Source: Pseudomonadota bacterium (GTDB lineage Bacteria > Pseudomonadota > Gammaproteobacteria > Steroidobacterales > Steroidobacteraceae). Taken from it: DNA of 7,017 bases. The stretch is taken from the NCBI GenBank assembly GCA_021792815.1, contig JAJYTX010000138.1:1-7017 (forward strand). Reading direction: 5' to 3'. This document shows, piece by piece, positions 1-4,679 of this stretch (within the stretch, counting starts at the first letter, position 1; each line of letters begins with the position of its first letter). The position numbers were made by a program, and so were the translations under genes. Below the pieces are notes generated by a model. That model saw nothing but the letters and a program-made list of their open reading frames with translations. It did not search any database and was not told the DNA's origin.

Positions 1-466
1 CGAGACCGCCATCCTGAGAAATCTCAGCCGCATCAGCCGCTTGCCGCGGGTGCAGCTCATCGAGGCAGAAGGCGCGCCGGCCGATCTTGCCGCGGCGGGC
101 GACACGCGCCGGTTCGCCGCTCTGGTCCAACCCGCCGGACTGCTGGAGATCGCCACCTATGCCTCAGCCATCGGGCCGGAAAAATCGCTGGTGATCCCGC
201 GAAACCCGGACGAATCGCTCGCAGGGCCGACCTCGCTCGTCGCCGACGCACACGCTGCGGGACTGCGTGTGCTTCCCTGGACCTTCCGTGCCGAGAACGC
301 CTTTCTGCCCGCGCCATTGCGCTCTAGCGACCGTGCCGCGGAACACGGCGACCTGGGCGCTGAGCTCGCCTGTTTTCTCTCGGCGGGCATCGACGGATTC
401 TTCACCGACCAGCCCGACATCGGCGTGCGTGCGCGGAATGCGTTCGTCGGCTCGTCGAGCTACTGA
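1..466 (+). CDS. Glycerophosphodiester phosphodiesterase, C-terminal part (5' end outside window)
   Basis: The frame is open from base 2, so the start lies outside the window; about 154 C-terminal residues are visible before the TGA at 464-466. Enzymes of this family hydrolyse glycerophosphodiesters to glycerol-3-phosphate and an alcohol on a metal-dependent TIM barrel. The visible part has the hallmarks of the last barrel strands: a segment reading IGPEKSLVIPR, then a stretch with HAAGLRVLPWTFRAEN (moving to the next strand, with the conserved W-T-x-R), and finally the C-terminal GIDGFFTDQPDIG, the typical G-[IV]-D-G-[FIL]-x-[TS]-D-x-P motif of GDPD proteins. The insert between the WTFRAEN strand and the terminal strand resembles the larger GlpQ-like, often periplasmic, subgroup. 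The catalytic histidines and any signal peptide are upstream and cannot be checked. The family call is firm; substrate preference and localisation are not determinable here. Confidence 0.88.
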   Translation, partial: ETAILRNLSRISRLPRVQLIEAEGAPADLAAAGDTRRFAALVQPAGLLEIATYASAIGPEKSLVIPRNPDESLAGPTSLVADAHAAGLRVLPWTFRAENAFLPAPLRSSDRAAEHGDLGAELACFLSAGIDGFFTDQPDIGVRARNAFVGSSSY

Positions 467-519
467 GCTTTAGCTGATGCTTGAGGCACCGTCGAACGCG
501 CTACGATGGACGACGATAT

Positions 520-542
520 CCGGGCGCGACGCCATCGCCCGG
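520..542 (+). terminator. Weak GC-rich hairpin after the phosphodiesterase gene
   Basis: CCGGGCG (520-526) and CGCCCGG (536-542) form a 7-bp stem with a 9-base loop, 54 bases past the phosphodiesterase stop codon. No run of T follows, so this is only a possible transcript end and could be chance in GC-rich DNA. Confidence 0.2.
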
Positions 543-575
543 GCCGCCCGCCACGCGCCATCCGGAAGGGATGGA

Positions 576-586
576 TGCTTTATACT
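576..586 (+). promoter_or_regulatory. Candidate -10 element upstream of the small cysteine-cluster gene
   Basis: TATACT at 581-586 is an AT-rich hexamer in otherwise GC-rich sequence, 25 bases before the preferred start codon, and an upstream TG lies at 576-577. No convincing -35 hexamer is visible 16-18 bases upstream. If real, transcription would start near 593, which would exclude the more upstream ATG at 575. Confidence 0.3.
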
Positions 587-610
587 TCCCGGATTGAGAG
601 AATGGCGTCC

Positions 611-910
611 ATGACCGAAATCGCTGATACGTTCGATTCTGCGTTCACCAAGGCCGTCGATCTGGGCAATCGGATGGCGGATAAGGATCGGGATGCCGAT
701 CTGTGGGATATCGCCGACGGGTTGCTGGCGGGTGCTTTGCAGTACTGGCTGTATTCGCGCCAACCCTGCGGCGATCCGCGGTGCCAGGACTGCATGCCCA
801 TCAGCACGGCCGAGGGCCGCATGGCGGAGCTCAAGCGCCTGATCGAGCAGCTCGCCGCCGAGAGCGAGTATTTCCACACTCCGACGGATTCGAACGCGGG
901 CCGCGCCTGA
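611..910 (+). CDS. Small conserved-looking protein with C-x4-C-x2-C cluster, function unknown
   Basis: I do not recognise a named family. The 99-residue product is soluble-looking and mostly helical, with no signal peptide or membrane segment. An N-terminal acidic/basic helix (about residues 1-30) is followed by WDIADGLLAGALQYWLYSRQ (about 33-52), then three cysteines C53, C58 and C61 within PCGDPRCQDC, and a charged C-terminal helix (about 67-85) containing RMAELKRLIEQLAAESEYF. The cysteine arrangement could bind zinc or another metal, but a fourth ligand is not obvious. Three in-frame ATGs compete. ATG 611 is chosen because GAGAGA at 596-601 sits 9 bases upstream; ATG 602 directly abuts that site; ATG 575 has GGAAGGG just before it and would give 111 residues. 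Codon composition is consistent with real coding, and the opposite-strand frames across it look like shadows. It stands alone, 144 bases after the phosphodiesterase stop codon and 212 bases before the reductase. Confidence 0.72.
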   Translation: MTEIADTFDSAFTKAVDLGNRMADKDRDADLWDIADGLLAGALQYWLYSRQPCGDPRCQDCMPISTAEGRMAELKRLIEQLAAESEYFHTPTDSNAGRA

Positions 911-913
911 GCA

Positions 914-980
914 GTGCCCTGAGTTTCGGGGCCGGGCAGATCCGCCGCAGCGACCGGGAGGCCGCTCACCTTCAGGGCAC
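914..980. repeat. Nine-base inverted repeat in the gap before the reductase gene
   Basis: GTGCCCTGA at 914-922 is perfectly complementary to TCAGGGCAC at 972-980, with 49 GC-rich bases between the arms. It begins three bases after the stop codon of the small cysteine-cluster gene. It may close a long structured 3' end or transcript terminator, but there is no T-run and no RNA family I recognise. The rest of the 911-1122 gap shows nothing else convincing apart from the weak promoter candidate just before the next gene. Confidence 0.3.
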
Positions 981-1085
981 CTGAGGCAGGCCAGCCAGGC
1001 CCGCCGATCGGGGTGCGATGTCCGGCACGGGCGTCATCCCGGGCGGACGTGCGTCTTCTGCGGGTCACCGAGCCGCGCAGTCCAG

Positions 1086-1091
1086 TAAGAT
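1086..1091 (+). promoter_or_regulatory. Possible -10 element for the reductase-thioesterase transcript
   Basis: TAAGAT matches four of six positions of the sigma-70 -10 consensus and lies 37 bases before the GTG start codon of the reductase gene. The region 16-18 bases upstream has no clear -35 hexamer, so this is a weak candidate only. Confidence 0.25.
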
Positions 1092-1122
1092 CACTGCTTT
1101 GCAGCGGAGCAGGTGAGCCTGA

Positions 1123-2184
1123 GTGAGCCAGACCGATCTCGAGCCGGGCAGTCCCGGCAGAGCGCCTATCGACGCCGAGGTGGTGATCATCGGTGCCGGG
1201 CCGTGCGGTCTGTTCCAGGTCTTCGAGCTGGGGCTGCTCGGTATCAGCGCCCACGTCATCGATTCGCTCGCCCACCCGGGCGGGCAGTGCGCGGAGCTGT
1301 ATCCCGAAAAGCCCATTTATGACATTCCGGCCCTGCCGGTGTGCGGCGCGCGGGAGCTGATCGAGCGCCTGATGGAACAGATCAGGCCCTTCAAGCCGCG
1401 ATTCCATCTCGGTCAGGAGGTGAGCGAATTCACGCGGCACGAAGACGGTCGATTTACGGTCGTGACTGCGGCGCACACCCGGTTCAACGCCGGTGCCGTC
1501 GTGATCGCGGCGGGTGTCGGATCGTTTCAGCCGCGCCGGCTGGCGGTGGAGGGTGCCGACGCCTTCGAGGGGAGCGCCATTCAATACCGCGTCAGGGATG
1601 CCGCAGCGCTCGAGGGTAAGCGGCTCGTCATCTTCGGCGGAGGAGACTCCGCGCTCGATTGGACGTTGGAGCTGGTATCACGGGTCAGGAGTCTGACGCT
1701 GGTGCACCGGCGCGCCGAATTCCGCGCCGCGCCCGCCTCGGTCGCGAAGATGAGGGATCTGGTGGCTGCGGGGCGCATGCAATGCCATGAAGGGTTGGCG
1801 CATTCGCTGCTCTGTCAGGAGGCGACGCTGCGCGGCGTCAACATCACGACGCCCGCCGGGGTCCTGCCGATCGAGGCCGAGCAGCTGCTGGTATTCTTCG
1901 GGCTTCATCCGAAGCTCGGCCCGATCGCCGACTGGGGGCTCGAGCTGGAGAAAAAGGCCCTGAAGGTCGACACGGAGAAGTTCCAGACCAGCCTTCCGGG
2001 GGTGTTTGCCGTGGGCGACATCAATACGTACCCGGGCAAGAAGAAGCTCATCCTTTCAGGCTTCCACGAGGCGGCGCTGGCCGCGTTCGCCATCCAGCAG
2101 CATCTGTACCCGCAGAAGCGCCAGTTCCTGCAGTACACCACCACCAGCCCCATCATGCACCAACGCCTGGGTGTACCGGACTGA
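1123..2184 (+). CDS. Ferredoxin/flavodoxin--NADP+ reductase, thioredoxin-reductase-like type
   Basis: This 353-residue flavoprotein belongs to the thioredoxin-reductase-like ferredoxin-NADP+ reductases (YumC type, usual length about 330-350), which pass electrons between NADPH and ferredoxin or flavodoxin in the cytoplasm. The FAD-binding GxGxxG motif is GAGPCG at residues 24-29 after a beta strand VVII, followed by the PGGQC segment that contacts FAD. The NADPH domain has GGGDSALDW at 172-180 and the HRR-x-x-FRA motif at 195-202. The second FAD motif, GVFAVGDIN, is at 293-301. The CxxC redox pair that thioredoxin reductases carry just before the NADPH motif is absent, and a C-terminal extension ending in [15 protein letters not shown] is present; both favour the reductase over TrxR. 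GTG 1123 is chosen because AGGTGAG (1111-1117) precedes it by five bases and the N-terminus leads directly into the FAD fold. It is followed 28 bases later by tesB, probably in one transcript. The electron partner is unknown. Confidence 0.9.
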   Translation: MSQTDLEPGSPGRAPIDAEVVIIGAGPCGLFQVFELGLLGISAHVIDSLAHPGGQCAELYPEKPIYDIPALPVCGARELIERLMEQIRPFKPRFHLGQEVSEFTRHEDGRFTVVTAAHTRFNAGAVVIAAGVGSFQPRRLAVEGADAFEGSAIQYRVRDAAALEGKRLVIFGGGDSALDWTLELVSRVRSLTLVHRRAEFRAAPASVAKMRDLVAAGRMQCHEGLAHSLLCQEATLRGVNITTPAGVLPIEAEQLLVFFGLHPKLGPIADWGLELEKKALKVDTEKFQTSLPGVFAVGDINTYPGKKKLILSGFHEAALAAFAIQQHLYPQKRQFLQYTTTSPIMHQRLGVPD

Positions 2185-2212
2185 AGCCCTGAGCGCGTGC
2201 CAAGGAGACCGG

Positions 2213-3079
2213 ATGGATCCCCGACTGGCAGACCTCATCAAGCTGCTTGATCTCGAGCCGCTCGAGGTGAACCTGTTCCGCGGCGAGAGCCGCGACATCG
2301 GCAGTCCGCAGGTCTTCGGCGGCCAGGTGCTCGGCCAGGCGCTCGCGGCCGCCACGGCGACCGTGGAAGGCCGGATTGTGCACTCACTGCATGCCTACTT
2401 CCTGCGCCGCGGGGATTGCAACGCTCCGATCGTGTACCAGGTGGACCGCAGCCTCGATGGGCACTCGTTCTGCAATCGCCGGGTGGTGGCGATTCAGCAC
2501 GGTGCATCCATTTTCAACATGGCGGCCTCCTTCCAATTGGAGGAGGAGGGCTTTGATCACCAGATCGAGATGCCCCCGGTGCCGGCACCGGAGACGCTGG
2601 CCGACTCGAGCCGACCGACACAGGCGATGCTCGCCTACCTGCCCGAGGGTGTACGGCGTTTTCTCGAGCGCCCCCGGCCGTTCGAGTTCCGACTGGTGCA
2701 GCCGATGGAATTACTCAGTCCGCGCAAGGCGCCGCCGGCGCGGCAGGTCTGGTTTCGGGCGGTGGACAGATTGCCGGGCGACGAAGGATTGCATCGCCGC
2801 CTGCTCGCCTATCTGTCGGATTACTTTCTGCTCGATACCGCGACCCTGCCCCATGGGCAGACGTCGTTCAGCGGCCAGCTCGTCATGGCAAGCATCGATC
2901 ACGCCATGTGGTTTCACCGCCCGCTGCGAGTCGACGAGTGGCTGCTCTACGCGGTGGAAAGTCCCAGCGCTTCCGGCGCGCGGGGGTTTGCACGCGCCGG
3001 GGTGTACTCGCGGGACGGGCGGCTCGTGGCGAGCACCGCACAGGAGGGATTGGTACGGCTGCGCACCGACAGGCGCTAG
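2213..3079 (+). CDS. tesB: Acyl-CoA thioesterase II
   Basis: TesB hydrolyses medium- and long-chain acyl-CoA to free fatty acid and CoA in the cytoplasm, using a double hot-dog fold. The product is 288 residues, almost the same as E. coli TesB (286). The N-terminal hot dog includes the RGESRDIGSPQVFGGQVLGQAL segment (about residues 23-44, VFGGQVLGQAL being highly typical) and HSLHAYFLRRGD. The C-terminal hot dog holds the catalytic set: D203 in YLSD, S227 in MASIDHAMWFHRPL, and Q277 in STAQEG. These line up with a one-residue offset on E. coli D204, T228 and Q278 (recalled, not aligned by software), so the usual threonine is a serine here. ATG 2213 is fixed by AAGGAG at 2202-2207, five bases upstream. 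The gene follows the ferredoxin-NADP+ reductase by 28 bases and ends before a strong hairpin. The frame is open further upstream, but that part overlaps the reductase gene and lacks family similarity. Confidence 0.95.
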   Translation: MDPRLADLIKLLDLEPLEVNLFRGESRDIGSPQVFGGQVLGQALAAATATVEGRIVHSLHAYFLRRGDCNAPIVYQVDRSLDGHSFCNRRVVAIQHGASIFNMAASFQLEEEGFDHQIEMPPVPAPETLADSSRPTQAMLAYLPEGVRRFLERPRPFEFRLVQPMELLSPRKAPPARQVWFRAVDRLPGDEGLHRRLLAYLSDYFLLDTATLPHGQTSFSGQLVMASIDHAMWFHRPLRVDEWLLYAVESPSASGARGFARAGVYSRDGRLVASTAQEGLVRLRTDRR

Positions 3080-3103
3080 CGCTTGGGTGGATCGGCAGGC
3101 CGT

Positions 3104-3133
3104 TCCGGGGCGTCTCGACCGAGACGCCCCGGA
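3104..3133. terminator. Perfect 13-bp hairpin between convergent genes, probable bidirectional terminator
   Basis: The left arm (3104-3116, T followed by CCGGGGCGTCTC) and right arm (3121-3133, GAGACGCCCCGG followed by A) pair perfectly around the tetraloop GACC. It lies 24 bases after the tesB stop codon and 24 bases past the end of the membrane-protein gene on the other strand, the expected place for a shared terminator. Neither strand has a U-run after the stem, so it is either a weak intrinsic terminator or a transcript-stabilising 3' end. Confidence 0.6.
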
Positions 3134-3160
3134 CCCGGCCCCGGACCCGGACCCGGATCA
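3131..3160. repeat. Short tandem hexamer repeat GGACCC
   Basis: Five consecutive six-base units read GGACCC, GGCCCC, GGACCC, GGACCC, GGATCA. The first overlaps the outer base pairs of the hairpin at 3104-3133, and the last contains the stop codon of the - strand membrane protein. It is probably slippage-generated and could vary in copy number between strains; no function is evident. Confidence 0.55.
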
Positions 3161-3721
3161 GGCGTGCCGCCCGGAACCGACCGCGCGCAGGGAGTGCAGG
3201 TGGCGGCCCGTGTACGGTTTCAGTGCCCTCACGGCCAGCAGTCCGGCAAACGTCGCGGCATTGAAGCCCAGGACCTCGGCCAGAATGACCGGCGCGAAAG
3301 CCTGTTTCGTCATCGCGCCCGCGGCGATGCTGACGATCCAAAGCAAGGCTTCGAACACTGCGAAGGCGCTGATGAATGCGCCGACGGTGCCGACGGCCGA
3401 CGTGGCACGGCGGGCCACGGTGCCGGCCGACCAGGTGGCCGCCAGGATGGCGGCCCCGACGGCAACCGCCCAGCCGAAGCCGGCCAACCCTGCCGGGTAG
3501 TGCCAGGCGGTGAAACCGACCAGTTCATCGGTGAGCCATACGACGCTCACGAACAGCAGCGCTTCCCGGCGGCTCTGACGCAGGCCGCAGAGTGCCGCGA
3601 AGGCCACGAGCGGTACTTCGCAGCCTAGACCGAGGCTGAAAATCAGGCTGGCACCGACAAATGCCGCCAACCAGGCCAGACGGGTGCGCCAGGACGCATG
3701 TGACGGATCGTATGTCTTCAT
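3158..3721 (-). CDS. Polytopic membrane protein under cobalamin riboswitch, candidate BtuM-type B12 transporter
   Basis: The 187-residue product is very hydrophobic, with about six probable membrane segments (roughly residues 15-33, 36-47, 54-70, 79-97, 108-133 and 142-166), a basic loop RQSRRE at 48-53 and a polar basic C-terminal tail. This is the size and layout of ECF-type S-components. A cobalamin riboswitch on the same strand lies upstream with no other recognisable gene between, so B12 repression of this gene is the simplest reading. BtuM, a solitary S-component for vitamin B12 in Gram-negative bacteria, is normally controlled this way. The segment TDELVGFTAWHYP (64-76) resembles a conserved loop I recall from BtuM-like proteins, but this was not aligned. 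Cysteines are at C34 and C45 only, so the cobalt-coordinating cysteine described in some BtuM proteins may be missing or placed differently. ATG 3721 is chosen for a GAGCGAG-like site about six bases upstream; ATG 3742 has no such site. A cobalt transporter or another B12-related membrane protein remains possible. Confidence 0.55.
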   Translation of the reverse strand: MKTYDPSHASWRTRLAWLAAFVGASLIFSLGLGCEVPLVAFAALCGLRQSRREALLFVSVVWLTDELVGFTAWHYPAGLAGFGWAVAVGAAILAATWSAGTVARRATSAVGTVGAFISAFAVFEALLWIVSIAAGAMTKQAFAPVILAEVLGFNAATFAGLLAVRALKPYTGRHLHSLRAVGSGRHA

Positions 3722-4058
3722 GATGTCTCGCTCGTGTGTCATGTGTGGATTGCAGAAAGATGGAAATGCCACACCGGGCCGGCCGATGCGCGCCCGGTCC
3801 GGCATGGGCTGAGACCCGCCAGGATGAGCCTGACGACCGCCGGCTGGGTGGATTGAAACCGCATCGAACCCATCGCTCCATTCGAGTGCCCGTACATGGG
3901 CATGGCAACGTCGGCCGATGAGAACGCGCTAGGGCTGGTTCCAGGTGCGCATCCGCGCGCTGACGCCGGTCCTGCCCTCACGGGTTTCGCATCGGTCTCA
4001 ATGTCACCACTGCGAATGACCGCTCCGTATGGTACGCCCCGCCCACCGGTTGGGTGAC
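3722..4058 (-). other. 337-base leader between the riboswitch and its gene, no gene recognised
   Basis: No convincing protein gene is seen here on either strand. The longest - strand frame (GTG at 3981 to a stop at 3739, 80 residues) lacks a ribosome-binding site, membrane segments or a recognisable motif. Just downstream of the riboswitch, read on the - strand, CACC-CAACC-GGTG can form a small hairpin that might belong to the expression platform. No T-run terminator and no clear second promoter are visible. The length is unusual for a riboswitch expression platform, which normally ends close to the regulated start codon. Confidence 0.5.
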
Positions 4059-4241
4059 CGCACTGGCAGGTCTCCTGGCTTGCGGGTCATCGCCTTGCGC
4101 CCAGCCTTCCCGGTCTTCCCAGTGGCCATCAAGGACGCAGCCTCGCCGCTTACAGTTACGGGGGTAGCCACGGCATCGACTCGCTCCGAGTGTCACCGTG
4201 TTCCCTCTTGCCTCCCCAGCATCAACCGGGGAACCAGTACG
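4059..4241 (-). ncRNA. Cobalamin (adenosylcobalamin-type) riboswitch
   Basis: Read on the - strand, the element shows the conserved blocks of the cobalamin riboswitch in the right order: AGGGAACACGGTG (4194-4206), ACTGTAAGCGG (4146-4156), GCCACTGGGAAGAC (4113-4126), and the B12 box AGCCAGGAGACCTGCC (4065-4080). The ends were set by a P1 helix: CGTACT (4236-4241) pairs fully, with one G-U, to AGTGCG (4059-4064), giving a 183-base aptamer. In the family, binding of a cobalamin coenzyme represses the downstream gene by terminating transcription or hiding the ribosome-binding site. Here the next gene on this strand is the polytopic membrane protein ending at 3158. Which mechanism applies cannot be read from the sequence. 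Confidence 0.95.
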
Positions 4242-4249
4242 CAGCCGGC

Positions 4250-4278
4250 AGTTTGTCGGTTTGGGCGCCGTGCGTCAA
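4250..4278 (-). promoter_or_regulatory. Candidate promoter of the riboswitch transcript
   Basis: On the - strand, TTGACG at 4278-4273 matches the -35 consensus at five of six positions, and CAAACT at 4255-4250 lies 17 bases further on as a -10 (matching A2, A4 and T6). Transcription would then start near 4243, one or two bases before the first P1 helix of the riboswitch, just where expected. The -35 hexamer overlaps the TGA stop codon of the preceding gene. The weak -10 keeps this tentative. Confidence 0.45.
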
Positions 4279-4679
4279 GATGGTGCGCGTCGCGCGGCCC
4301 AGGCCTCATCGGCGAGGTTCATGGCGGAATAGGTCACGGCCACCAGCATGAGCTGGATCATCGCTTGTGACAATAAGAGGTGCGACACCAGCCAGGGTGT
4401 GCCCAGATCAAAGACGGCGAGCAGCACAGCCATCAGGCGTATCGCCCGGGGCTCTCCCCGGTACCCGCCGCCGATCGGAAAGAAAATCCCGAAGCGCCCC
4501 GGGTTGCGGCGGAAATGCAGGCGCAGTGCGAGGGATATCGCGCCCGCTCCGAGGATCGTTGCCGATGCGGTCTCGCGCCACGCCGACGAGCCGAATCTCG
4601 CCCAGTACGCCCACCAGGGAATCGGCCAAGTGGCCAGTGCCAGCACGACCAGCAGGCCGGTGAGGGTACGCCGGTTCAC
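4275..4679 (-). CDS. Small four-helix membrane protein, function unknown
   Basis: The 134-residue product has four likely membrane segments (about residues 7-28, 33-53, 79-100 and 102-121) joined by short loops. The central loop is basic and glycine-rich, with HFRRNPGRFG and PIGGGYRGEPRAIR. Tryptophans cluster near the first helix (WPIPWWAYW). I do not recognise a named family. The start is the GTG at 4679, whose bases overlap the TGA stop of the FAD-linked oxidase gene as GTGA (4676-4679). This strongly suggests translational coupling and one transcript with that enzyme; no good independent ribosome-binding site is visible. By association it might sit with, or assist, the oxidase at the membrane, but that is only inferred from the overlap. 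Its stop codon lies 34 bases before the riboswitch aptamer and overlaps the candidate promoter there. Confidence 0.72.
   Translation of the reverse strand: MNRRTLTGLLVVLALATWPIPWWAYWARFGSSAWRETASATILGAGAISLALRLHFRRNPGRFGIFFPIGGGYRGEPRAIRLMAVLLAVFDLGTPWLVSHLLLSQAMIQLMLVAVTYSAMNLADEAWAARRAPS

Noticed and set aside
580..1584. A 334-residue open frame on the - strand
   Set aside because: It runs antisense through the small cysteine-cluster gene and the N-terminal FAD domain of the reductase, both better supported, and has no recognisable motif.
1123..2184. Thioredoxin reductase
   Set aside because: The CxxC redox pair expected before the NADPH motif GGGDSALDW is absent, and the C-terminal extension is that of the ferredoxin-NADP+ reductase type.
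2376..3500. A 374-residue + strand frame overlapping tesB
   Set aside because: It is a shifted frame of tesB, with arginine-, cysteine- and serine-rich composition typical of shadow frames, and it runs antisense into the membrane-protein gene.
3083..3628. A 181-residue + strand frame beginning with a proline-glycine repeat
   Set aside because: The repeat is the GGACCC hexamer translated, and the rest is antisense to the B12-controlled membrane protein.
3739..3981. An 80-residue - strand frame in the riboswitch leader
   Set aside because: The GTG start has no ribosome-binding site, the composition is low in hydrophobic structure, and no motif of a known cobalt or B12 protein (such as CbtB) is seen.
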